This document shows positions 36,710-45,851 of a stretch of DNA of 46,050 nucleotides, in pieces (the first letter of the stretch is position 1; every line of letters starts with the position of its first letter). This DNA is from JBBRXJ01 sp038248505 (GTDB taxonomy: Bacteria > Bacteroidota > Bacteroidia > Bacteroidales > JBBRXJ01): positions 1 through 46,050 of the forward strand of contig JBBRXJ010000014.1 of NCBI GenBank assembly GCA_038248505.1, in the 5' to 3' direction. The notes under the pieces are model-generated. The model saw nothing but the letters and a program-made list of their open reading frames with translations, searched no databases and was not told the DNA's origin. The translations under genes and the position numbers were made by a program.

Positions 36710-37529
36710 TGCGCTACATTCATCTGATAAAATTGGGTCTAAGTGCTTCCGTTGCATTCTCAGCAAGTATAGGATACATTATGCTTTCACATGTAATAAA
36801 CATTGACCTTACATTGGTTTTTATTGGTGTATTTTTAATGGCGGCTGGTTGGCATGCATTAATCAAATTCAAGAATGCCGTACCGATAAACTCATGGAAC
36901 GTACACGCAACAGACCTATACCATCTGGTCTTTTTAGCGTAAAAAATGCTATAATACTTGCTTTTACTTTATGTACATTAGGATTTATTATACTCATACA
37001 GTTTTCAATTACTCCTGCATTATTAGGGTTATTGAATATTATTTTATATAATCTCGTTTACACTCCGCTAAAGTATCGCAGTTCATTCGCTCTTTTAGCA
37101 GGGGCTTTGGTAGGCGCAATTCCACCATTGATTGGGTGGACAGCTTGTGGTGGCAATCCTATAAATATATCGATACTTCTTGTATGTCTTTTCATTTTTT
37201 TATGGCAGATTCCGCATTTTTGGTTTCTACTTACTCGTTTTAAAAAAGACTACAAAGCAGCTGGAATTGAAAGTGTTTCAGATTTTATGAGCAACAAAAT
37301 TATTCAGCAATTAAATTATTTGTGGCTCACCTCAGCTGCAATTGTTTCTATTGCTATAAGTTTTTTAATAACGTCAACCCTAGCATTTATTTTCATAGTG
37401 ATGATCCTTAACATAGCGCTATTTATAACGCTCATGACATTAAAAAACAAATCAAAATTACAATTTATTATACTAAATATGTATTTAATTGTTACACTTA
37501 CTTTACTAGGGATATTTTCGCTAAGCTAG
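36709..37529 (+). pseudogene. ctaB: Protoheme IX farnesyltransferase (heme O synthase), frameshifted as given
   Basis: Two frames together encode a UbiA-type prenyltransferase of about 273 residues that makes heme O, the precursor of heme A for the oxidase encoded just upstream. Frame one (36709-36942) gives the first helices, LGLSASVAFSASIGYIML to FLMAAG. From about 36849 the family sequence continues in another frame: ACINQIQECRTDKLMERTRNRPIPSG, with the polyprenyl-diphosphate/Mg motif NQxxExxxDxLMxRTxxRP, and then NLVYTPLKYRSSFALLAGALVGAIPPLIGW and LFLWQIPHFW. One base is missing near 36849 (GGTTGG where GGTTTGG would restore the frame). The enzyme is needed for heme A, so a sequencing error is at least as likely as real loss; another copy elsewhere is possible. 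Confidence 0.8.
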
Positions 37530-37551
37530 GATTTCACAAATTCCAGCTAGC
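37525..37551 (+). terminator. Candidate terminator of the respiratory operon
   Basis: GCTAG at 37525-37529 (overlapping the ctaB stop) can pair with CTAGC at 37547-37551, with a further GGA/TCC inside. A short T-rich stretch follows (ATAACTTTT). The stem is imperfect, so this is weak. Confidence 0.35.
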
Positions 37552-37688
37552 ATAACTTTTAGCCAGAGGCCATGATTATTAACAACAGCAGGATTTAAAC
37601 GTTACACTCAATAGTTTTAGATTGATTACCAATAAATGATTTTTATGATTCTCGTAAAACAATTTTATGTTTGTTTACATTATGATAT
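37530..37688. other. Convergent intergenic region
   Basis: This is the spacer between the end of the respiratory operon and the end of the minus-strand phosphatase gene. Apart from the imperfect hairpin at its left edge, nothing is recognised. Confidence 0.4.
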
Positions 37689-39452
37689 TTACACAACCTT
37701 GCATCCAATTACCAAGATATCATCCGTTTGATCAGAATTTCCTTTCCAGTGTTTATGTGTGTTTTCTAACTTCTGCATTTGTTCATTCATAGGCATGTCT
37801 GCTATATCGATTAGCAGATTTCTGAATGTAGAGTACATAAATTTTTTATGTTGATTACCTCCTAATTGATCGACATAACCATCAGAGAATAGATAGATGC
37901 AATCTCCTGTCTGTAATTGCATTTCATGACAAGCAAATGGCTGCATAACGGTATAATGCGCAATTGGCATGTGATCTGGTTTTAATTGAATGAGATCTTT
38001 ATTTCGTAAAATGTAAAGCGGATTATTAGCCCCAGCGTACAACAAGGTATTGTTTTTTGTATCAATAACAATAATCGCTATATCCATGCCATCTTTTGTT
38101 TTACTATCCTCTTCTTGTTGTAGTGTTTTAATAATATTACTACGTAGTTCATTCAGTATAATATCGGGTTGCTTATGGCCAGCTCCATCAACTATATCGT
38201 CAAGAAATGCAACCCCCATCATGCTCATAAACGCACCCGGAACTCCATGCCCTGTGCAGTCAGCTGCTACTACGTATATTAGATCGTTTTTTTTATTGAA
38301 CCAAAAAAAGTCTCCACTCACTATATCTTTGGGTTTAAACAAAACAAAATGATCAGAAAAGTATTTACTTAAAGTATTTTGAGGTTGCGGTAGTACTGCA
38401 TTTTGTATGCGTTGCGCGTAATTTATACTCTCTGATATTTGTTTATTTTTATGACGTATGATATGATACGATTTTTTATTCTTACGAAATAATTGAAGAA
38501 TAAAAATTAAAGAAATTAAGATAATACATGCGATGCATATAGCGCCGTATGTAGTTATACGTTGCAGTTCTAGCTCTTTTTGCTTAAGACGCGCTTCAAC
38601 TGTAAGTTTATTGATACGTGCCGATTTCTCAATATTTTCTTTTGTGAGAACCACTTCTTTTTCGGCTGCTTGTATAAGTTCATTCTCTTTCTCATGAACA
38701 TCTTCTTTACGTACTTCTAATTCTTGTGATGTTTTCTTTAATTCTTCAGCTTTCTGCTGCTTTTCATGCAATTCATTCACATATTTAGACTCAAGGATGC
38801 TTACTTTCTCTTTATGTAATAATTTTTGTACTTGAATTAGTTTGTCCAAATAATCAAATGCATCTTTGTATCGGCCAACTTGTGCGCAAAGAGGATAAAC
38901 CGTATTTAAAAGTTTAATATAAATGGCTGTATCGTTTATTTCTTCGGAAATAGCAATGCTTTGAATATAGTATTCTAGTCCTGCTCTTGGATTTCCATTT
39001 ATCATGTGAAGTGTTGCAATATTATAGGTATTCAGCATTATTTGTTCTTTCATACCACTAGCAGCAATTAATTCCAATTCTTTTTCATAATACTTTATTG
39101 ATTTTTTATAATCGGAAATAGTATAATAGGCTGCGCCCAATGTGCTAAATAATTTACCTTTGATGTTCTCGGGTATGTTATTTTTTTTTTCTAACGATAA
39201 AGCTTCCTCAGCATAAACTATAGCTTTTTTAGCATCGCTAAATGCATATTCAGATGCAATTTGAGAAAGTAATGAAATTCGGTCAGTTCCTTTTAATATT
39301 TTCAGATCAATTTCATTTTTTGATGGCTCTTGGGCACTATTTTTTAAAGAAATTAAGGCTAAAAAAATGCTGAGAGAAAAAAACAAGTTTCTTCTAATTC
39401 TAATACATGAAATCATAGTGCGAACATTTGATAAATAAGATATTAACATCAT
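37689..39452 (-). CDS. TPR/coiled-coil membrane protein with SpoIIE-type PP2C phosphatase domain
   Basis: The protein begins with a signal peptide or anchor. Met13 (MISCIRIRRNLFFSLSIFLAL) is a more usual start than Met1. Residues about 45-215 hold TPR repeats (KAIVYAEEALSLEKK, GAAYYTISDYKKSIKYYEKEL, NGNPRAGLEYYIQSIAISEE). About 215-300 is a coiled coil rich in Glu, Lys and Gln, and a transmembrane helix lies at 303-322. Residues 343-587 are a SpoIIE/RsbU-type serine phosphatase: INYAQRIQNAVLP, IVSGDFFWF (metal Asp381) and VVAADCTGHGVPGAFMS (Asp398), then DGMDIAIIVID and YLFSDGYVDQLGG near the end. In such proteins the periplasmic TPR part senses and the phosphatase acts in the cytoplasm, often on anti-sigma antagonists; the target is unknown. 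It is transcribed away from the giant surface gene at 39.5 kb, 83 bases apart. Confidence 0.88.
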   Translation of the reverse strand: MMLISYLSNVRTMISCIRIRRNLFFSLSIFLALISLKNSAQEPSKNEIDLKILKGTDRISLLSQIASEYAFSDAKKAIVYAEEALSLEKKNNIPENIKGKLFSTLGAAYYTISDYKKSIKYYEKELELIAASGMKEQIMLNTYNIATLHMINGNPRAGLEYYIQSIAISEEINDTAIYIKLLNTVYPLCAQVGRYKDAFDYLDKLIQVQKLLHKEKVSILESKYVNELHEKQQKAEELKKTSQELEVRKEDVHEKENELIQAAEKEVVLTKENIEKSARINKLTVEARLKQKELELQRITTYGAICIACIILISLIFILQLFRKNKKSYHIIRHKNKQISESINYAQRIQNAVLPQPQNTLSKYFSDHFVLFKPKDIVSGDFFWFNKKNDLIYVVAADCTGHGVPGAFMSMMGVAFLDDIVDGAGHKQPDIILNELRSNIIKTLQQEEDSKTKDGMDIAIIVIDTKNNTLLYAGANNPLYILRNKDLIQLKPDHMPIAHYTVMQPFACHEMQLQTGDCIYLFSDGYVDQLGGNQHKKFMYSTFRNLLIDIADMPMNEQMQKLENTHKHWKGNSDQTDDILVIGCKVV

Positions 39453-39535
39453 AAATATATTTTTTGTTAATCAAATCCCTTATTCTATTTTAGCGCATAC
39501 AAACACGTAGCCAAATAGGATATTATTTGTTAAAT

Positions 39536-42500
39536 ATGAGATTAAAAAACTTTCTATTATACGCAGTCTATTTGATATTGTTCCACTCTGGTTCAGTATT
39601 TGCACAATTTTATGTTAAGAATTGCAGGGTAACCGTTCGCGAGAACGATACCCTTAATGTTCTTGGTTCACTTGTTGTTGACCCTAATGGCCGTATTCAT
39701 AATGATGGAACAATATTAATTAGCGATAGTCTCGTAAATCATTCAATGAATCTATTCCTTTCTTCAAGTAATCCAGCATTGGCTATTAACTCAAATGTAG
39801 ATCCTATGGGGGATGTAGTTTTTAAAGGTACAAAGGTTCAAACAATAAAAGGCGATTCCTCCATTTTTTTTAATGACATACACCTTTTAAACAATATTTT
39901 GCTTAAGTCTTCCATTAAACTCTTTGGTACGATAAATTTGTTGGGACATACCTTATCATTACAAAATAACAGTGTATGGTTATTCGATAAAACCCCATCT
40001 ATTAATAGAGTATCTGGTCGTTTGTATGATACGTATGAAGAATATAAGATAGAGTCTGGAATAAACGGTTATATGAGAACTACCTTTGATTTTTTTAAAG
40101 GGATAAATGAATATGCTGGGGGAATTCATTTAGGATTACGCTTTGATAATAATGTTTCAGATGTCTTTATTTCAGCGAATTACACAGCAGTGCCGACTTT
40201 AATTGATGGTAGTGTGCGTAAGAATTATTTAGTGACTCTACCGAGTGATATGCTAAATATTCCTGTTGATTTGAGTATGAATGTTATGTGGCATGAAATC
40301 CCAACTGATTTCAATCTTCATGACCCTTGTTATTTTGTGCGTTCTCATATTTCTAATACCATTAAAAGACTTTCTCGGCCAACTATTTCGGGTGCTAAGG
40401 GTGTCGTTTTTAGTAGTCAAATGAATCATTTTATTAATGGTGTATATACGATTGCTGAAAATAATTGTAGTATTCCACCAGTAGTTGGCGTTACAGGTAA
40501 TTCATCTATTTGTAAAGGTGATGTTGCTGAGTTACTTGTAATGGTATCTAATGCGTTAGGAGAGGTAATGTATAACTGGAGTTCAAATTCAAAAAGTATA
40601 GATGTGTCGGATATGGAAGGAGGTGTGCAATTTTTGAATACTAATATTGCAATGGAAGATTCGATTGATTTGTACCTTCACGTCACTGATGAACGATTAT
40701 GTTATGGGGTGGATACATTTAGCTTAGTGATTCATCCAATACCAACTGTTAAACCTTACATGACGGATTCAGATGGAACAAAGAGAAATAACTATTGTGT
40801 TAATGAAATGGTTTTGTTTAATGATTCAATTACTCAAAATGGTATTTCAAGATGGCAATTTGGCGACGGATCTTCTTCCATTGGATTACAAGTTAATAAA
40901 AAATATAAAATACCAAAATATTACACAAACATTAAATATAGTACGACAAGCATCTATGGATGTACAAATAAACAAACACTAAACGCTTTTATTGCTCCAT
41001 TACCCCATCCTTTATTTATAAGTGATACTGAAATATGTGAGGGAGATACTTCATTTTTTCTTAATCAAAGTTCAATGTATTATCCTGGTTTTGATGTTGC
41101 AATTTCAAAATATATTTGGGACTTTGGCAATGGCGATTCACTTATATCGGCTTTTGATTCCGTCAGCTCTTATGTTCATAGCTATGCTGAAACCTTTCCT
41201 CTTTCAAGTGAATACACAATTCCATCAGCACGTTATTTGTTTCCTGATACTGGAAGCTTTTATTTAAAACTTACTGCCGTGAGTAATTTTAATTGCATTG
41301 CGGATACGACGGTTGCCTTTAATGTAAATAGTCAAATTAAAGCTGGATTTATTGTTGGCGAAAATACCAATGTTTGTTTTGGTGAAAACTCACTATTCGT
41401 TTTACCCAATGATATAGTGAATCAAGAAATTACTCAAGTTACATGGAGGTTTTATGATGGCAAAATGCAAAAGATTGACAAAATGGACTCTTTGGAGTAT
41501 GCTTTTAATTTGGATGGAACATATTACGTGCAACAGATTATTCAGTCTGTACATTCTTGTGTTGACTCAGTATTACAAGCAGTAGTGATATATCCATTGC
41601 CAGTTGCATCTTTTAGCGTTAATATAGTTTGCCAAGGCCAAGTAAGTATTTTTAGAAATAATTCGTCCATGAATGAGGAGGATACATTTGTTCTGCATAT
41701 AGAGGATGAATACTTAAAAGCTTTTAATGGCTCAGATATTTTTTTGTACTCTTTTAAAAGTGCCAATGATTTTGTTGTTGAACTTGAAGCAACTAATAAA
41801 CATTATTGTAAAGCTTTTGATACTCTTATTTCTGTTGTTCATCCTTTACCTGATATAGATGTTATTATTACAAATATGTGTTTTAGTGAATCGTTAATAA
41901 AAAAACCGATTATTAATAATTCATTTTATAATTATGGAGATTCTTTTACATGGATTGATAATAAAGGAGATTCCATAATATCATTCGACCCTAATTACAC
42001 ATTTGACAAGGCTGGGACATATGATATACGAATACTCGCAGGTAACGAATATGAATGTATAAAAACTGTAAACGAAGTTTTGATACTACATCCCGACCCT
42101 GTATCTGATTTTAATATTGAGGATGGAGTAGCGAGTGTTTGTGTAGGTAATACTTCAATATTTTCATTATCTTCATCGTGTACACGTATTGATGTGCAAC
42201 AATATGAGTGGTATATCTCAAACAGAGAATTAGTAATTACCTATCCCGATAATCCTTCATTAAATTATACCTTTGAACAATCTGGTAGTTATAATTTAGA
42301 ACTCCGAGTATTGACGTCAAAAGGGTGTTACACAGATGTACGAAAAGACATTTCCATTTATAGCTTACCTGATCCTGTTTTTAATGTTACAGATGTTTGT
42401 GAAAAAGAGACCGCTTTTTTTGAAGCATCGGATTATTTTGATTTGCCAGTTGTAAAGAGAATGTGGGAAATGGCCGACGGGAAGCGATTTGGTTTTGATA

Positions 42501-44884
42501 GTTTAGCACCATTAAAAATAAACTACCTATATAATCAAGCTGGCATTTACTCTGTTATATTAACTGAAACAAATGACAAGGGATGCACTAAAAGTTTTAC
42601 GAAGGAAATTAATGTATTTCCTCTTCCTTCTGAACCTTTAGATGATATTGCAGCTACCTGTGGCGACTCCCTTATCTTATATGCATCGAATGACGGATTT
42701 AAATATTTATGGTCAACAAGTGAAACAACTCTCAATATTACAGTTAAAAATAGTGGGGGTTATTTTTTATCTGTATATGACCCGCAAACTAATTGTAAAA
42801 TAAAGGATAGCGTTTTAGTTCAACTTCATGACCAGGTGTATCCTCAATTAGGTAATGACACAACGGTATGTGGTAGTATTTTACTTGATGCGCATAATCC
42901 AGAAGCTACATATCTTTGGTCAGATGGTTTTACTGAGCGAAAACGTAATGTAAATGTATCAGGAACATTTACAGTTGTTGTAACCGACATTAATAATTGT
43001 ATAGGGTTTGATAGTATATCGTTCGTTGTAAATCCAGTTCCCAATTCGTCTGTTTTAAGTTATTATTCTGCCTGTGCGGGTGATACATTAACTATTATAT
43101 CAGGAGCTGCATATACTGATTCTGTTAAATGGTCTGATGCAAATAGTTTTAATGAATTAAATGTTATAGTATCGTCAGATATTAGAAAAAGTCTTACAAA
43201 AATGTATTGGCTTGAGTTACAAAATTTATATGGCTGTAAAAGCCACAATAATTTTTGGGTAACAATGAATCCGAGACCAAATAAAATAAATGATACAATT
43301 GAGTCCTGTAAAAACTCAACCATTTGGATAGATGCAGGTACTTCGGCATGTAGTTATGTCTGGTCTGATTCAAATTCTAATCAGGTTCGTAAAGCCGATA
43401 TATCAAATGATTATTTTGTTACTGTAACAAATTCACATGCTTGTAGCGTGCAGAATTATTTCAGCGTAATCTATAATGAGCTTCCTACAGTGCTGATTCC
43501 AAATTCTATCAATGCATGTATAGGTGATACCATTGATGTTTTTTGTGGAAACGGAATGAGCGCTTATGCGTGGAATAATGGTGCGACTAGCCAAACTATT
43601 TCAATATTACATTCAGGTAGTTATAAAGTAACCGTATCTGATTCTAATGGATGCAGTGCAATATCAAATTATTCAGAAATTTATTTTCATGAATTGCCTC
43701 GTATTGCTTTATCTGATACCATTTCGGCTTGTAATACATTTACACTCGATGGTGGTGCCGATGCTATTCATTGGATATGGAATACTGGATTAAATAATCG
43801 TTTTAATAATGTCGATAGTAGCGGAATCTATTCTGTAGCAGCAGAGAATATCTACTCATGTAAAGCATTTGATACTTCATTTGTAATAATTAAAAAAGCA
43901 ACTAAACCAAATTTAGGAAATGATAGATTTATTTGTGAAGGAGAACGTGTTTTATTATCACTCCCAAATATTAATGCCCAACTAATATGGGATGATGGTT
44001 CAATTAATAATTCTCTTTGGGTGATAAATGCTGGAATACGATCGGTTAGAGCATACTATACTAACGATTGTATTGTTTCTGATACTATTGTTATTAAGTC
44101 GGCAAAGCGACCAGTTTTTAACTGGGGTTCTGATATGTTTTTGTGTTCAAATGAGAGTTTAGTTTTAAATCCGAAACTAAAAGATTGTTTTTATAATTGG
44201 CAAGGTCCAGATCAAGAAAATAATATAAGTACATCATGTGTTGTTAAGAGTGTTGGGCTGTATAGCCTAACGGCAACAAACTATTTTGGATGTTCATGGT
44301 CTGATACTATAATTATCTCTGCATCGCCTCCTTTAATACAACCTATGTTTTTAGTTGCAAGTGATATTCGAGTAAATGATAGTTTGCATTTTATTGACTT
44401 ATCTGTTCCTAATCCTACATCATATTTGTGGGAGTTTGGCGATGGTAATTTTAGTAGTGATTCTGAACCTATACATATATATAGAACAAGTTCAAGATAT
44501 AAAGCAGTGCAACATGTTGGCAATGGCTATTGTATATCTAGCTTAGTAAAACATATAGATGTTAAAGGTATTTTAAAAAGCATGGAGCCTGATACTGCTG
44601 ACGGAGAAATAAATGGGAACATTCGTATGATTCGAATTTTAAATACTAAAGTGTACCCAAATCCAAGTGATGGTTTATTCACCCTTTCTTTTAATGTTTC
44701 AGCTTCCGCTAATGTGCAATTATTAATACTCGATATTCAAGGGCAGCTATTTGATAACAGATTGATTGGTATTGCAAATGAAGCTCAAGTGTTTTATGAC
44801 TTAAAAGCGGTAAAACCAGGCATTTATTTTATTAAAATCATTGCTGGCAGCGATACCAAAACTTTGCGAATTGTTAAAATCTAA
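39536..44884 (+). CDS. Giant secreted PKD/Ig-like repeat protein with T9SS type A tail
   Basis: I start at ATG 39536 (MRLKNFLLYAVYLILFHSG, signal peptide ending SVFAQ); an in-frame TTG lies nine bases upstream. Residues about 25-150 have a repetitive beta pattern like the header of many Bacteroidota surface proteins (DTLNVLGSLVVDPNGRIHNDGTI). PKD-like units follow: ISRWQFGDGSSS, YIWDFGNGDSL, VTWRFYDGK. From about 1020 there is a run of Ig-like units of some 80 residues with a common core, YLWSTSETTLNITVKNSGGY, YLWSDGFTERKRNVNVSGTF and YAWNNGATSQTISILHSGSY, each followed by (V/L)(S/T)VxD. One last PKD (YLWEFGDGNFSS) precedes the type A tail (VYPNPSDGLFTL ... VKPGIYFIKI). It is probably a surface adhesin. 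Its codons end in T more and C less than in the 14-26 kb giants. The next gene follows after ten bases. Confidence 0.86.
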   Translation: MRLKNFLLYAVYLILFHSGSVFAQFYVKNCRVTVRENDTLNVLGSLVVDPNGRIHNDGTILISDSLVNHSMNLFLSSSNPALAINSNVDPMGDVVFKGTKVQTIKGDSSIFFNDIHLLNNILLKSSIKLFGTINLLGHTLSLQNNSVWLFDKTPSINRVSGRLYDTYEEYKIESGINGYMRTTFDFFKGINEYAGGIHLGLRFDNNVSDVFISANYTAVPTLIDGSVRKNYLVTLPSDMLNIPVDLSMNVMWHEIPTDFNLHDPCYFVRSHISNTIKRLSRPTISGAKGVVFSSQMNHFINGVYTIAENNCSIPPVVGVTGNSSICKGDVAELLVMVSNALGEVMYNWSSNSKSIDVSDMEGGVQFLNTNIAMEDSIDLYLHVTDERLCYGVDTFSLVIHPIPTVKPYMTDSDGTKRNNYCVNEMVLFNDSITQNGISRWQFGDGSSSIGLQVNKKYKIPKYYTNIKYSTTSIYGCTNKQTLNAFIAPLPHPLFISDTEICEGDTSFFLNQSSMYYPGFDVAISKYIWDFGNGDSLISAFDSVSSYVHSYAETFPLSSEYTIPSARYLFPDTGSFYLKLTAVSNFNCIADTTVAFNVNSQIKAGFIVGENTNVCFGENSLFVLPNDIVNQEITQVTWRFYDGKMQKIDKMDSLEYAFNLDGTYYVQQIIQSVHSCVDSVLQAVVIYPLPVASFSVNIVCQGQVSIFRNNSSMNEEDTFVLHIEDEYLKAFNGSDIFLYSFKSANDFVVELEATNKHYCKAFDTLISVVHPLPDIDVIITNMCFSESLIKKPIINNSFYNYGDSFTWIDNKGDSIISFDPNYTFDKAGTYDIRILAGNEYECIKTVNEVLILHPDPVSDFNIEDGVASVCVGNTSIFSLSSSCTRIDVQQYEWYISNRELVITYPDNPSLNYTFEQSGSYNLELRVLTSKGCYTDVRKDISIYSLPDPVFNVTDVCEKETAFFEASDYFDLPVVKRMWEMADGKRFGFDSLAPLKINYLYNQAGIYSVILTETNDKGCTKSFTKEINVFPLPSEPLDDIAATCGDSLILYASNDGFKYLWSTSETTLNITVKNSGGYFLSVYDPQTNCKIKDSVLVQLHDQVYPQLGNDTTVCGSILLDAHNPEATYLWSDGFTERKRNVNVSGTFTVVVTDINNCIGFDSISFVVNPVPNSSVLSYYSACAGDTLTIISGAAYTDSVKWSDANSFNELNVIVSSDIRKSLTKMYWLELQNLYGCKSHNNFWVTMNPRPNKINDTIESCKNSTIWIDAGTSACSYVWSDSNSNQVRKADISNDYFVTVTNSHACSVQNYFSVIYNELPTVLIPNSINACIGDTIDVFCGNGMSAYAWNNGATSQTISILHSGSYKVTVSDSNGCSAISNYSEIYFHELPRIALSDTISACNTFTLDGGADAIHWIWNTGLNNRFNNVDSSGIYSVAAENIYSCKAFDTSFVIIKKATKPNLGNDRFICEGERVLLSLPNINAQLIWDDGSINNSLWVINAGIRSVRAYYTNDCIVSDTIVIKSAKRPVFNWGSDMFLCSNESLVLNPKLKDCFYNWQGPDQENNISTSCVVKSVGLYSLTATNYFGCSWSDTIIISASPPLIQPMFLVASDIRVNDSLHFIDLSVPNPTSYLWEFGDGNFSSDSEPIHIYRTSSRYKAVQHVGNGYCISSLVKHIDVKGILKSMEPDTADGEINGNIRMIRILNTKVYPNPSDGLFTLSFNVSASANVQLLILDIQGQLFDNRLIGIANEAQVFYDLKAVKPGIYFIKIIAGSDTKTLRIVKI

Positions 44885-44894
44885 AATATATTTT

Positions 44895-45851
44895 ATGAAA
44901 CAACTTTATGTAATTTTAATTTCTTTGCTAACATGCAATTTACTTATTGCACAAGTGGGTATAAATAATGACAATCCCGATCCTGCAGCTATACTTGACA
45001 TTGAGTCTGAAAGTAAAGGCGTTTTGTTTCCACGTGTAATAAATATACAAAGCATAGAACCAAGTACGCAATCATTAATGGTTTACGATTATGAAAGCAA
45101 CAATTTAATGATTGTTAATGAGAATTTGAAGTGGGAAACTGTTCAAACATGGGAAGCAAGCTATCCTGGAGAATTAAAAACAGATAAAAAAGTAGAAATT
45201 AAAGCCGATTTAAATGTAATTAATGGAAACATTAATACAACGGGTTCAGCTACTATTGGCAATGGAATAAATGTTAGCAATGGTAATGTAACAGTTAATA
45301 GTCCAGGGACATTAAAAGGTTTTGGAACAGTTCCACTTGGGGGTATAATTATGTGGTCAGGTGATACGAATACGATACCTGCTGGTTGGAAATTATGTGA
45401 TGGAAGACAAATATCAGTTGGAGTGTACACACCTGATTTGCGTGGTCGATTTATTGTTGGATACGGAACTAGTAATTCAAATAGAGGTTCTGGTGAAGTA
45501 AATGATTCGGTATGGGACACAAGATATAAGACAATTAGAGCTTCAGGCTCGTCTAAGAAACATAAACTAGACATAAATAATTTGCCTGAGCATGGCCACA
45601 GTCCCATTATTTCCTCTACAGATAAACATTCTCATGGTATAAAATTGCCTCTGTATTATTATCCTGATATGTGTGTTGATACTAAGAAAAATGGATTTGA
45701 GGTAGCAAATACTAGAAGTAAATTAAGTAATGAAATTAATGAAGAAGGCGCTCATAAGCATGTCATATCTGAAAATAAGACCTTTAATAATAACCCCTAT
45801 GAATCACGTCCCGCTTATTATGTGCTGGCTTTTATTATGCGTGTTCAATAA
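44895..45851 (+). CDS. Secreted protein with phage tail-collar domain
   Basis: I start at ATG 44895, which opens a signal peptide (MKQLYVILISLLTCNLLIAQ); the longer frame from 44841 would run into the preceding gene. The 318 residues begin with VGINNDNPDPAAILDIESESKGVLFPRV, the stereotyped start of Bacteroidota secreted tail-fibre-like proteins. Residues about 105-140 form a short repetitive strand region (NVINGNINTTGSATIGNGINVSNGNVTV), possibly a beta-helix. About 147-200 is a tail-collar domain (PLGGIIMWSGDTNTIPAGWKLCDGR ... TPDLRGRFIVGYG), with DINNLPEHGH and a SRPAYYVLAFIMRV ending as in phage fibres. It has no T9SS tail and no phage genes are near. It lies ten bases after a T9SS giant, so it is probably co-transcribed and may be an accessory surface or secreted part. 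Function unknown. Confidence 0.8.
   Translation: MKQLYVILISLLTCNLLIAQVGINNDNPDPAAILDIESESKGVLFPRVINIQSIEPSTQSLMVYDYESNNLMIVNENLKWETVQTWEASYPGELKTDKKVEIKADLNVINGNINTTGSATIGNGINVSNGNVTVNSPGTLKGFGTVPLGGIIMWSGDTNTIPAGWKLCDGRQISVGVYTPDLRGRFIVGYGTSNSNRGSGEVNDSVWDTRYKTIRASGSSKKHKLDINNLPEHGHSPIISSTDKHSHGIKLPLYYYPDMCVDTKKNGFEVANTRSKLSNEINEEGAHKHVISENKTFNNNPYESRPAYYVLAFIMRVQ

Noticed and set aside
44841..44894. Longer start for the collar-domain protein
   Set aside because: It begins inside the preceding sorting domain; ATG 44895 gives a standard signal peptide.
45161..45607. 148-codon open frame on the minus strand inside the collar gene
   Set aside because: It lies wholly within a convincing plus-strand gene, has no recognisable features and no signal for a start.
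44895..45851. Prophage, suggested by the tail-collar domain
   Set aside because: No other phage structural, integrase or lysis genes are near and the protein carries a Sec signal peptide; it looks like a cellular secreted protein.
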